Source: JAVBRU01 sp031547595 (GTDB lineage Bacteria > Bacillota > Clostridia > Christensenellales > Aristaeellaceae). From it: a stretch of 30,059 nucleotides of DNA. Both the position numbers and the translations under genes were made by a program. This document shows, piece after piece, positions 14,515 to 22,669 of this stretch (position 1 is the stretch's first letter; every line of letters begins with the position of its first letter). The notes under the pieces were generated by a model. The model worked only from the letters and a program-made list of their open reading frames with translations, had not been told where the DNA came from and made no database searches. The stretch is taken from positions 1 to 30,059 of the forward strand of contig JAVBRU010000024.1 in NCBI GenBank assembly GCA_031547595.1. The letters run 5' to 3'.

Positions 14515-16948
14515 TATAACCGGCATGACGTGCAGCGCCTGCGCTGCGCATGTGGAAAAGGCGGCCAAGGCGGTGCCCGGCGTCAGCCAGGCCGCCGTCA
14601 GCCTGATGGCAAATTCCATGACAGTGGAGGGCAATTTTGACGCTGCGGCCATACAGGCGGCAGTAAAAAAAGCGGGCTATGGGGCGCGCGCGGCTGGGCA
14701 AAAGGACACGCCCGCGCCGCAGGCGGACGAGCAGCAGGGCATGAAGACCCGCTTGATCGCGTCCGTGTGTTTGCTGATCCCGCTGATGTACATCGCGATG
14801 GGCAGCATGCTGGGGCTGCCCTTGCCGGGGTTTATGCTGGGGCACGAAAACGCCATCACGTTTGTACTTTCGCAGTTTTTGCTAACGCTGCCCATCGTGT
14901 ATATCAACCGTGCGTACTACGAAAAGGGTTTCAAAGCGCTGCTGCGCCGCGCACCCAATATGGATTCACTGATTGCCATAGGCAGCAGCGCCGCGCTGGT
15001 GTACGGGCTGTATGCGCTCTTTGCCATTGGCTACGGCCTGGGGCATGGGGATATGGCGATGGTAGAAAAATATCATATGGATTTGTATTTTGAATCTGCG
15101 GGCACCATATTGACGTTGATCACCGTTGGCAAGTACCTGGAGAGCAAATCCAAGGGCAAGACCAGCCAGGCGATTGAGCGGCTGATGCGCCTTGCGCCCG
15201 ACACCGCCACGGTGCTGATGGACGGCACCGAAAAAGAAGTGCCCCTTTCTGATGTACATATCAATGATCTGGTGGTGGTGCGCCCCGGCCAGCGTGTGCC
15301 GGTGGATGGCGTGGTGGTGGAGGGCGGCTCCGCAGTGGATGAATCCGCGCTCACCGGCGAGAGCATGCCGGTAGACAAGCACGTGGGCGACCGCGCGATG
15401 ACGGCCACGGTGTCCCTCAGCGGGCGGCTGGTGATCCGCGCCGATCAGGTGGGGCAGGATACTACGCTGTCCAAGATTATTCAGCTGGTGGGGGACGCCG
15501 CCGCGTCCAAGGCGCCCATAGCGCGGCTGGCCGATCAGATCAGCGGCATTTTTGTGCCGGTGGTGATGGGCATTGCGCTGCTCACCACAGTGATTTGGCT
15601 GCTGGCAGGGCAGGAATTTTCCTTCGCGCTCACCAGCGGGATCGCGGTGCTGGTGATCTCCTGCCCCTGCGCACTGGGCCTGGCAACGCCGGTTGCCCTC
15701 ATGGTGGGCACGGGCAAGGGCGCGGAGCACGGCGTGCTGTTCAAATCTGCCGAGGCCATCGAAACCGCGCAGCGCGTGACCACGGTGGTGCTGGACAAGA
15801 CGGGCACGCTCACAGAGGGCAAGCCCCAGGTGACGGATATCCTGCCTGTGGAGGTCTCTGAAACGGAACTGCTCAAACTGGCGTTGGCGCTGGAGCAGGG
15901 CAGCGAGCATCCGCTTGCGCGGGCGATTTTGCAAAAAGCGGAAGGGCTGGCTGCCCCCTCTGTGCAGGATTTTTCGGCATTGCCCGGCCTTGGCGTATAT
16001 GCCAGCGTGGACGGCGCGGCGTGCTATGCGGGCAACCTGGCGCTGATGCAGGAAAAACAAGTGAATATGATGAATGCGCCGGATGCGGCGGCATTGGCAG
16101 AGGCGGGCAAAACCCCGCTGTACTTCGCTCAAAACGGGCAGCTCGTGGGCGTGATTGCGGTGGCGGATGTGCTGAAATCCACCAGCCCCGGCGCGGTGAA
16201 AGCGTTGCAGGTCATGGGCAAGCAGGTGGTGATGCTGACCGGCGACAATCAGAAAACCGCCCGCGCGGTATCCAAGGCCGCTGGCATTGATTTGGTGATC
16301 GCGGATGTACTGCCCGCCGATAAAGAAAGCGCCATTGCAGACCTGCAGATAACCGGCGCTCAGGTGGCCATGGTGGGCGATGGCATCAACGATGCCCCGG
16401 CGCTGGCGCGCGCACAGGTGGGCATCGCCATTGGCGCGGGCAGCGACATCGCCATTGACGCGGCGGACATCGTGCTGATGCGAAGCGACCTGAACGACGC
16501 CGTAACGGCGCTGCAACTCTCCAAAGCGGTGCTTCGCAACATCAAGCAAAACCTGTTCTGGGCGTTCTTCTACAACATCATTGGCATCCCCGTGGCAGCG
16601 GGCGCGCTGTATACCGCCTTTGGCATCAAGCTGGACCCCATGCTGGCCGCTGCGGCCATGAGCCTGAGCAGTGTGTGCGTTGTGACAAACGCGCTGCGGC
16701 TGCGCTTCTTCAAACCAGCGGGACAGGAAAAGCAAAAAACCACCACCCGCGTGATGCGCATTGAGGGCATGAGCTGCGAGCACTGTGTGCGCTCTGTCAC
16801 GGAAGCGCTGACGGCGGTTGGCGCATCCTCGGTGCGCGTCAGTCTGGAAAAAAAGACGGCGGAAATCACCCTGCCGCATCCTGTGGACGACGCGGTGCTG
16901 ATGGAGGCTGTCCGCGCAGAGGACTTTGAGCCGCAGGGCTTCCTTTGA
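14498..16948 (+). CDS. copA: Copper-exporting P-type ATPase CopA with metal-binding domains at both ends
   Basis: An 816-residue P1B-type ATPase that pumps copper(I) out of the cytoplasm. An N-terminal heavy-metal-associated domain has GMTCSAC (C12, C15). The core follows: the actuator TGES (286-289), the membrane copper site CPC (389-391) in SCPCALGLATP, phosphorylation site DKTGT (D433), the HP pair at 471-472 typical of heavy-metal pumps, TGDN (581-584) and GDGIND (627-632). After the last membrane helix a second metal-binding domain resembling the chaperone CopZ is appended, with GMSCEHC (C760, C763). The start at 14498 is supported by GGGGAGAGG and by the MxxxFDITGMTC pattern. No CsoR or CopY regulator and no separate copZ are nearby. 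The C-terminal domain may replace CopZ or act as a sensor; that is inferred. Confidence 0.95.
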   Translation: MKQKFDITGMTCSACAAHVEKAAKAVPGVSQAAVSLMANSMTVEGNFDAAAIQAAVKKAGYGARAAGQKDTPAPQADEQQGMKTRLIASVCLLIPLMYIAMGSMLGLPLPGFMLGHENAITFVLSQFLLTLPIVYINRAYYEKGFKALLRRAPNMDSLIAIGSSAALVYGLYALFAIGYGLGHGDMAMVEKYHMDLYFESAGTILTLITVGKYLESKSKGKTSQAIERLMRLAPDTATVLMDGTEKEVPLSDVHINDLVVVRPGQRVPVDGVVVEGGSAVDESALTGESMPVDKHVGDRAMTATVSLSGRLVIRADQVGQDTTLSKIIQLVGDAAASKAPIARLADQISGIFVPVVMGIALLTTVIWLLAGQEFSFALTSGIAVLVISCPCALGLATPVALMVGTGKGAEHGVLFKSAEAIETAQRVTTVVLDKTGTLTEGKPQVTDILPVEVSETELLKLALALEQGSEHPLARAILQKAEGLAAPSVQDFSALPGLGVYASVDGAACYAGNLALMQEKQVNMMNAPDAAALAEAGKTPLYFAQNGQLVGVIAVADVLKSTSPGAVKALQVMGKQVVMLTGDNQKTARAVSKAAGIDLVIADVLPADKESAIADLQITGAQVAMVGDGINDAPALARAQVGIAIGAGSDIAIDAADIVLMRSDLNDAVTALQLSKAVLRNIKQNLFWAFFYNIIGIPVAAGALYTAFGIKLDPMLAAAAMSLSSVCVVTNALRLRFFKPAGQEKQKTTTRVMRIEGMSCEHCVRSVTEALTAVGASSVRVSLEKKTAEITLPHPVDDAVLMEAVRAEDFEPQGFL

Positions 16949-16957
16949 CCGATTTTG

Positions 16958-16986
16958 TTGCAATATGCTGCCTTTTGCAGTATAAT
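16958..16986 (+). promoter_or_regulatory. Strong promoter for the 17017-23611 gene cluster
   Basis: TTGCAA (16958-16963), a 17-base spacer and a perfect TATAAT (16981-16986), with the start codon of the first gene about 30 bases downstream. The following eight genes show no other clear promoter between them. Confidence 0.8.
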
Positions 16987-17016
16987 GCTGTTCATGAATG
17001 AGAGGGGATCAAGCAC

Positions 17017-17922
17017 ATGGCCAGCCGGAATGAACAACAGGTGAAGCGATGCCGCGCGCATGCGCGGAAAACTTGTATACAGCACGCGGGCAGGCTGATT
17101 GGCCTGACGGTGTGGCAACTGCTGCTGCGCGTGGTGGGCCTGGCTCCGCTGTACTTTTTATTCGGCGAACGCAAAGACCCTATCTTTTCGCAGCAGACGG
17201 ATTTCTATTGCATAGGCTTCATGTGCGCCTGGTATATCCTGGTGGTGATGCCCGCCCGGTATTTTGCAGCCGGCCAGCGCACGGCATGGGCAATTGGCGA
17301 GAAGCGGGAGCGCTTCAAGTATACGAATGCGCTGGGCACGGGCCTGCTACGGCTGTTGCTGGGGCTGCCCTGGGCAGCGGCGTTCCTTTTTACGGCGTCC
17401 GCGTTTGTGTATATGTTCAATTACAGCGATTTCACAACGTTCTTTAAACTGCTTGGCACGCTGGGCGGCATTGTGGGCGGCAGGATGGACGCGGGCGTCC
17501 TCTTGTGGCTGGGAACGATTGTGCTGGCTGCCATTGTGTTTATCTATGGCTGGTGGCGCGGCGTGCCGCTGGATTATCAGCCTGTATCCCGCAGATCACC
17601 CGGACAGGCTTATCAACACAGCCATCATGTGCGCAAGACGAACCGCAGATCGATCATAGAAAACGGGATGAAAAATGCCCTTTGCTATCTGCCCTCCCTT
17701 TTGCTGATGGCAGCGGTTATGCTGTACTATATGCTGGGCGAAATATCCTTTTCCAACGGCGCTTACGCCGTGGTGGGCAAGATCAACACGCTGCTGCATC
17801 AGGAACTGCCCCTTTGGGTGTGGGGCGCATGGGGTGGCATACTCGTGCTGGCGCACCTGCCGCTTATGAACTACCGCAAGATGTGCAACGCGGTGTTGCT
17901 GTGTGATATCGATGCGGCTTGA
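17017..17922 (+). CDS. Integral membrane protein of unknown function
   Basis: I do not recognise a family. The 301-residue product starts with a strongly basic, cysteine-containing N-terminus (RCRAHARKTC, about residues 11-20). It then shows about six or seven hydrophobic stretches, near residues 29-50, 66-84, 109-132, 140-155, 160-178, 225-243 and 265-284. Between the fifth and sixth lies a polar cytoplasmic-type loop rich in Arg, His and Ser (about 185-222, RRSPGQAYQHSHHVRKTNRR). The ATG at 17017 has GAGGGG upstream and follows a consensus promoter, so the gene is surely expressed. It overlaps the rsuA start by 11 bases. Its place at the head of a housekeeping operon gives no clear hint of its role. 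Confidence 0.8.
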   Translation: MASRNEQQVKRCRAHARKTCIQHAGRLIGLTVWQLLLRVVGLAPLYFLFGERKDPIFSQQTDFYCIGFMCAWYILVVMPARYFAAGQRTAWAIGEKRERFKYTNALGTGLLRLLLGLPWAAAFLFTASAFVYMFNYSDFTTFFKLLGTLGGIVGGRMDAGVLLWLGTIVLAAIVFIYGWWRGVPLDYQPVSRRSPGQAYQHSHHVRKTNRRSIIENGMKNALCYLPSLLLMAAVMLYYMLGEISFSNGAYAVVGKINTLLHQELPLWVWGAWGGILVLAHLPLMNYRKMCNAVLLCDIDAA

Positions 17923-18625
17923 CAAGCTTTTATCCGCCCTGGGCATCGCCACCCGCAGCCAGTGCCGCGATTTTTTGCGCACTGGGCGCTTGACGCTGCT
18001 GGGCGTGCCGTGCAAAGACCCGGCGCTGGAGGTGGCAGAAAACAGTCCTCTGATGTTGGATGGCAAGCCCCTTGACACGCGCACCCGGCGCTGCCTGATG
18101 CTGCACAAGCCCTCGGGCTATCTGACAGCGGATGAGGACAGGCGCTGGCCCACCGTGATGGAGCTGTTGCCGCCCATTTACAGAGCACTGGAATGCATGC
18201 CCATCGGGCGGCTGGACAAGGACACCACGGGGATTTTGCTGTTCACCACCGACGGGCAGCTGGCGCACAGATTGATTTCGCCCAAACGCCACGTGGCCAA
18301 GGTGTATGAGGCGCAAGTGGAGGGCGAGCTGGACGACGCAGATGTACGCGCTTTTGCGGCGGGCATTCCCTTGAAGGATTTTACTGCACTGCCTGCTGTG
18401 CTTTCGATTGTATCCCCAGGCTGTGGGCGCGTGACGGTGTATGAGGGCAAGTATCACCAAGTGAAGCGCATGTTTGGCGCACGGGGCAAGCCTGTGACGG
18501 CGCTGCATCGCCTCTCCTTTGGCCCCATGGAGTTGGACGCGGCACTGCCGCCTGGCGGATACCGGGAACTGACACCCGAAGAAGTGGCTGCCTTGTACGC
18601 GGCAGCGGCACTGGAGGAACAATGA
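17912..18625 (+). CDS. rsuA: Ribosomal small subunit pseudouridine synthase RsuA family
   Basis: A 237-residue pseudouridine synthase. RsuA isomerises one uridine in helix 18 of 16S rRNA (position 516 in E. coli). An N-terminal S4 RNA-binding domain (MRLDKLLSALGIATRSQ, residues 1 to about 55) precedes the catalytic domain with GRLDKDTTGILLFTTDG (99-115), where D102 is the catalytic aspartate. KVYEAQVEG and EGKYHQVKRMF further on are also typical. The ATG at 17912 lies inside the end of the previous gene and gives the usual family N-terminus; a GTG at 17903 is an alternative. No good ribosome binding site is seen, which fits translation coupled to the gene before it. The stop overlaps the next gene as ATGA. 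Confidence 0.9.
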   Translation: MRLDKLLSALGIATRSQCRDFLRTGRLTLLGVPCKDPALEVAENSPLMLDGKPLDTRTRRCLMLHKPSGYLTADEDRRWPTVMELLPPIYRALECMPIGRLDKDTTGILLFTTDGQLAHRLISPKRHVAKVYEAQVEGELDDADVRAFAAGIPLKDFTALPAVLSIVSPGCGRVTVYEGKYHQVKRMFGARGKPVTALHRLSFGPMELDAALPPGGYRELTPEEVAALYAAAALEEQ

Positions 18626-19218
18626 GCGAGCATTACTTTTCCAAAACGCCCCTCAGCGAGAGCAAGCCGGAAAGCTGCGCATATAGCTACCGCGGCCATC
18701 CGCTCACGTTCACCAGCGATGCGGGCGTTTTCTCCCGCGGCGAGGTGGACTTTGGCACCGATGTGCTGTTGAAGGCGCTACCGAGCCCCATGCATGGCCG
18801 CGTGCTGGATTTGGGCTGCGGCTGGGGCGTGGTGGGCGTTTGCGTCAGCAAGGCCAACCCGGATTGCCAGGTGGTGATGAGCGATGTGAATGGCCGTGCA
18901 CTGGGTTTGGCACGGCAAAACCTCAAAGCCAATGGCGTCCACGCCGAAGTGGTGGAGAGCGACGGGCTGCAAAGCGTGCCCGGCAAGTTTGACATAATCC
19001 TCACCAACCCGCCCATCCGCGCGGGCAAACAGGTGATCTACCGCCTGTTTTCCGAATCCGCATCGCGCCTGAACCCCGGCGGGGCGCTGTATATTGTGAT
19101 CCGCAAGCAGCAGGGCGCACCCTCTGCCATCACCTATTTGAAAACACTGTTTGCAAAGGTGGATACCATAGAGAAGAGCGGGGGCTTTTGGGTGCTCCGC
19201 TGCGAAGGGAGTTACTGA
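18622..19218 (+). CDS. Class I SAM-dependent methyltransferase, RsmC-like
   Basis: A 198-residue methyltransferase of the RsmC/YbxB type, whose relatives methylate guanine N2 in rRNA. The S-adenosylmethionine site appears as VLDLGCGWGVVG (61-72), an acidic SDVN follows (87-90), and the catalytic NPPIRAGK sits at 129-136. The N-terminal phrase HYFSKTPLSES and FTSDAGVFSRGEVDFGT are typical of the short Gram-positive versions that lack the N-terminal half of E. coli RsmC. It starts within the rsuA stop (ATGA). Two adjacent genes thus encode predicted rRNA modification enzymes, which supports a role in ribosome maturation. The exact target base is not shown. Confidence 0.88.
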   Translation: MSEHYFSKTPLSESKPESCAYSYRGHPLTFTSDAGVFSRGEVDFGTDVLLKALPSPMHGRVLDLGCGWGVVGVCVSKANPDCQVVMSDVNGRALGLARQNLKANGVHAEVVESDGLQSVPGKFDIILTNPPIRAGKQVIYRLFSESASRLNPGGALYIVIRKQQGAPSAITYLKTLFAKVDTIEKSGGFWVLRCEGSY

Positions 19219-19220
19219 CC

Positions 19221-20393
19221 ATGCACTACGATCAGGCTTTTTTTGACGCGGGCATCGAGCGCCGCGGCACGCGCTGTGAAAAATGGGACGACCCTATGAT
19301 GTGCCCGGCAGATGCGCTGCCGCTCTGGGTGGCGGATATGGATTTTGCCTGTGCGCAGCCCATTGTGGACGCCATCAAATACCGGGCAGAGCATGCATGC
19401 TTTGGCTATTCCTATCACGATGCGGCGGATGAGAAAGCGGTATGCGCCTATTGGCAGCGCCGCCACGGCCTTGCTATTTTGCCGGAAGAAACCCTGATGC
19501 TGCCCTGTGTGGTGACGGGGCTTCGCGCTGCGGTGCGCGCTTTCACAAAGCCCGGCGGCGACGTGCTGATTTTAACGCCGGTGTATGGCCCGTTCTATGC
19601 CGCCATTGAGGACAATGACAGAAACGTGGTGGGTGTGAGCCTGATTCGGGACGATAGCGCCCGCTATCAGATGGATTTTGACGCCATCGAAGCGGCGCTG
19701 AAAACCGGCATCAAGCTGATGCTGCTTTGCAGCCCGCACAACCCCGTATCCCGCGCCTGGAGCGCCGAAGAATTGCAGCGTCTGGTGGCTTTGGTGAATA
19801 AATATCACGCCGTGCTGGTGGCGGACGAAATTCACGCGGATTTCGTGTACGCGCCGGGGTGCTTTGTGCCCATGTTGTCGCTGCCAAATGCCGAAGGCTG
19901 CGCATTGTCCCTTGCCTCTGCCAGCAAAACGTTCAATATTGCGGGCCTGCAGCAGGCGATGATGCTGTGCAAAAATAAAGAGCTGTACGAAACCATGCAA
20001 AAAGAGCTGCAAGCCGCCGGAGCGGCCTGCGGCAACATCTTTGCGCTGGAGGCCACCCGCGCCGCCTACACACAGTGCGACGATTGGCTGGACGGGCTGA
20101 CGATTTACCTTGACGAAAACCGCCGCGTGCTGGCGGACGAAATCCATCGCCTGCTGCCGGACGCAGTGCTGACGCCGGTGGAGGCGACCTACCTTGCCTG
20201 GGTGGATCTTCGCGCCTATGGCAACAGCTGCGACGAGTTGTTAAACAAAATAAAAAAGCACGGTGTAATATTGTCACCCGGCACGTTCTTTGGTACAATA
20301 TGTGGCGAAGGCTTTGTACGGATCAACTTTGGCTGCCCGCGCGCGATGCTTGTGGAAGGCATCCGCCGCATGGCGCAGGCTTTGACGGAATAG
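19221..20393 (+). CDS. MalY/PatB family PLP-dependent aminotransferase or cystathionine beta-lyase
   Basis: A 390-residue fold-type I pyridoxal-phosphate enzyme. The cofactor lysine is K236 in SASKTFNIAGLQ, with SPHNPVSR (171-178) and ADEIHADF (201-208) in the expected places. The N-terminal stretch LPLWVADMDF and FGYSYHD are diagnostic of the MalY/PatB group. Members usually split cystathionine or cysteine conjugates to give homocysteine or pyruvate and ammonia; some are aminotransferases. The ATG at 19221 has AAGGGAG ahead of it and lies two bases after the previous stop; the upstream open frame is ignored. The gene is co-transcribed with a dipeptidase, so both may serve amino acid turnover. 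Confidence 0.9.
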   Translation: MHYDQAFFDAGIERRGTRCEKWDDPMMCPADALPLWVADMDFACAQPIVDAIKYRAEHACFGYSYHDAADEKAVCAYWQRRHGLAILPEETLMLPCVVTGLRAAVRAFTKPGGDVLILTPVYGPFYAAIEDNDRNVVGVSLIRDDSARYQMDFDAIEAALKTGIKLMLLCSPHNPVSRAWSAEELQRLVALVNKYHAVLVADEIHADFVYAPGCFVPMLSLPNAEGCALSLASASKTFNIAGLQQAMMLCKNKELYETMQKELQAAGAACGNIFALEATRAAYTQCDDWLDGLTIYLDENRRVLADEIHRLLPDAVLTPVEATYLAWVDLRAYGNSCDELLNKIKKHGVILSPGTFFGTICGEGFVRINFGCPRAMLVEGIRRMAQALTE

Positions 20394-20405
20394 GAGAGAG
20401 TGCAG

Positions 20406-21779
20406 ATGAACACCCAGTTAGACGCGATTTTGCAAACCTATCAGCAGGAAATGGTAGAGACCCTGCAAAAGTGGATTCGCATCCCCAGCGTGAAGGGCGA
20501 TGCGCAGCCCGGTGCGCCCTTTGGCGTGGAAGCGCGCAGGGCACTGGACACCGCGATGGCAGATTGTGCGCGGCTGGGCTTTGCGGTGGAGGAGTTTGAC
20601 GGTTATGTGATGCACGCGGATCTTGGCGAGGGCAACACCCGCGATGCGCTGGCCGTGCTGGCGCATCTGGACGTTGTGCCCACCGGCGATGGCTGGGTGC
20701 GCGATCCCTTTGGTGCGCAGGTAATCGACGGCAAAATCTATGGCCGCGGCACCAGTGATGATAAAGGCCCTGCGGTGGCGGCGCTGTACGCGATGAAGGC
20801 CATTCAGCAGGCGGGCATCCCCCTCAAGCGCAAGGTGCGGCTGATCCTGGGCTGCGATGAAGAATGCGGCTCCTCCGATATGCGCTATTACAAGACCAAG
20901 ACAGAGATGCCGCGCTCCGGCTTCAGCCCGGATGCGTGCTATCCGCTGATCAATATCGAAAAGGGCGGCTGCCATATCCGCCTGGTGGGTGCGCCTTCCA
21001 AGGAAGGGCTGCAAGTACTGTCCTTCAAAACGGGCGAGCGTGCCAATGTGATCCCCGGCGCGGCATCTGCTTGCGTAGCGGGGGACGAGGGCATCGCCAA
21101 GGCCGCTATTGCGGCGGGCGAAAAGCTTGGTTTCCCGGTTTCCGCGTCCGCAAAGGACGGGGTTGTTAAAATCGACACCACCGGCATCAACGGCCATGCC
21201 GCTATGCCCTGGGACGCACGCAACGCCATCGGCCAGATGCTGCTGGTGCTAAAGGAACTGGGCGTTCAGGGCGCGCTTTATACGCTTGCCGAAGTGATGG
21301 GCATGACGTACTATGGTGAAGGCCTTGGCATCAATATGGAAGATGGCGTATCCGGCAAGCTGACATGTAGCCTTGGCATCATCGAGGCGAACGCAGAAAC
21401 CGTGGAAGCGCTGCTGGACATCCGCTATCCCGTGATGATGAGCGTGGATGCGATGGCGCAGCTGATCCGCATGCGCGTGCAGGATAAATTGCAGGTTGTC
21501 GTAGTCAGCAGCCGCCCCGCGCACCATGTGAGCGAGCATACCCCCCTTGTGCAGCAGCTGCTGGAGGCCTATCACGAAGTGACCGGGCTAGAGAAAAAAG
21601 CGCTGGCCATTGGCGGCGGCACGTATGCGCAGTCGATGGAAGAGGGCGTGGCCTTTGGCGCACAGCTGCCGGGCGAGCTTGATATGGCGCATCAGGCTAA
21701 CGAGTTCATGGATTTGAACACCCTCTACCTCAACGCGCGTATTTTTGCCAACGCCATTGTGCGCCTGGCGGGCGAATAA
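20406..21779 (+). CDS. pepV: Dipeptidase PepV, M20 metallopeptidase
   Basis: A 457-residue cytoplasmic di-zinc peptidase that splits dipeptides, often with an N-terminal D- or beta-amino acid. The zinc ligands and catalytic residues fall where known PepV enzymes have them: H87 in AHLDVVPTGDGW, D119 in GRGTSDDKGP, the E152-E153 pair in GCDEECGSSD, D176 in FSPDA and a C-terminal histidine in LDMAHQANEF. The length also matches the family. The ATG at 20406 has AGGAGAGAG ahead of it; a GTG at 20400 is too close to that site. It sits 12 bases after the MalY-like gene and 14 bases before the DUF1667 gene. Confidence 0.93.
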   Translation: MNTQLDAILQTYQQEMVETLQKWIRIPSVKGDAQPGAPFGVEARRALDTAMADCARLGFAVEEFDGYVMHADLGEGNTRDALAVLAHLDVVPTGDGWVRDPFGAQVIDGKIYGRGTSDDKGPAVAALYAMKAIQQAGIPLKRKVRLILGCDEECGSSDMRYYKTKTEMPRSGFSPDACYPLINIEKGGCHIRLVGAPSKEGLQVLSFKTGERANVIPGAASACVAGDEGIAKAAIAAGEKLGFPVSASAKDGVVKIDTTGINGHAAMPWDARNAIGQMLLVLKELGVQGALYTLAEVMGMTYYGEGLGINMEDGVSGKLTCSLGIIEANAETVEALLDIRYPVMMSVDAMAQLIRMRVQDKLQVVVVSSRPAHHVSEHTPLVQQLLEAYHEVTGLEKKALAIGGGTYAQSMEEGVAFGAQLPGELDMAHQANEFMDLNTLYLNARIFANAIVRLAGE

Positions 21780-21793
21780 AGGAGCAAAGCGAT

Positions 21794-22150
21794 ATGAGCA
21801 CTGTGGAAATCACCTGCATCAACTGCCCCGTGGGCTGCCGCATGACGGTAGAGCATGAGGGCGAGAACGTGTTATCCGTGAAGGGCAATGCCTGCAAGCG
21901 CGGCGAAACCTATGCCAAACAGGAGTGCGTGGCGCCGCTGCGCATGGTGACGGCGGTGGCACCAGTTGTCGGCCGGGATATGCCCGTCAGCGTCAAAACC
22001 CGCACGCCCATCCCCAAGGCGCAGATTGCAGCCTGTATGCAGGCCATTATGCAAAAACCCTTTGATGCGCCCATTGAGAGCGGCGCGGTATTGATCGCCA
22101 ATGTGTGCAATACAGGCGTAGACGTGATTGCCACCAAAGCGGTGCTGTGA
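21794..22150 (+). CDS. DUF1667 family cysteine-rich protein
   Basis: A 118-residue protein with four cysteines near the N-terminus, C8, C11 and C15 in the CINCPVGC pattern and C34 in NACKRGETYA. This arrangement is typical of DUF1667 and suggests an iron-sulfur or other metal site. Family members are normally encoded beside a glycerol-3-phosphate dehydrogenase-like enzyme and an NAD(FAD)-dependent oxidoreductase, and are thought to act as electron-transfer partners. Neither is present here, so the gene is orphaned between pepV and a DNA glycosylase. AAAGGAG lies upstream of the ATG at 21794. Its stop overlaps the GTG start of the next gene, which suggests coupled translation. The biochemical role is unknown. 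Confidence 0.85.
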   Translation: MSTVEITCINCPVGCRMTVEHEGENVLSVKGNACKRGETYAKQECVAPLRMVTAVAPVVGRDMPVSVKTRTPIPKAQIAACMQAIMQKPFDAPIESGAVLIANVCNTGVDVIATKAVL

Positions 22151-22668
22151 TTTTAACACGGGATTTTTACGCACAGGATGTGCTGACGGTAGCGCCTTTG
22201 CTGCTTGGCAAGCTGGTGTGCAAACGCCAGGCAGACGACAGCGTGCTGCGCATGCGCATCCAGGAAACCGAGGCCTACCGCGGCATGGAGGATACCGCCT
22301 GCCATGCCAGCAAGGGAAAAACCCCGCGCACGCGCATTTTGTTTGAGCAGGGCGGGCATTGCTATGTGTACCTGGTGTATGGCATGCACTGGCTGATGAA
22401 TGTGGTGACGGGCGGGGCGGATGCGCCGCAGGCCGTGCTGGTACGCGCTATGGAAGCGCCTTTCAACGGCCCTGCCAAATGGACCAAGCATATGGGCGTC
22501 ACCGGTGCGCACAACGGCCTCTGGCTGCCGGAAAACGAAGAGCTGTGGCTGGAGGACGACGGGTTTTCCTGCAACTATGTAGCGGCGCCGCGCGTGGGGA
22601 TTGATTACGCTACCGAGCCTTGGCGCAGCATCCCCTGGCGGTTTATTGCACAAAACAGGAGTGATTAA
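22147..22668 (+). CDS. 3-methyladenine DNA glycosylase, AAG/MPG family
   Basis: A 173-residue DNA repair enzyme that removes alkylated or deaminated purines such as 3-methyladenine and hypoxanthine. The family motifs are clear: the N-terminal phrase TRDFYAQDVLTVAPLLLGK, the catalytic glutamate E42 in IQETEAYRG, then HASKGKTPRT and YVYLVYGMHWLMNVVTG. It is somewhat shorter than the usual 190-200 residues. The start is taken as the GTG at 22147, which overlaps the previous stop as GTGA and gives the expected N-terminus. An upstream in-frame start would run through the DUF1667 gene. Overlaps on this scale argue for translational coupling. Confidence 0.92.
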   Translation: MILTRDFYAQDVLTVAPLLLGKLVCKRQADDSVLRMRIQETEAYRGMEDTACHASKGKTPRTRILFEQGGHCYVYLVYGMHWLMNVVTGGADAPQAVLVRAMEAPFNGPAKWTKHMGVTGAHNGLWLPENEELWLEDDGFSCNYVAAPRVGIDYATEPWRSIPWRFIAQNRSD

Positions 22669-22669
22669 C

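Noticed and set aside
14966..16963. A 665-codon open frame on the minus strand opposite copA
   Set aside because: It mirrors a clear copA reading frame, is full of His, Arg and Gln as expected of a shadow frame in GC-rich DNA, and has no recognisable domain.
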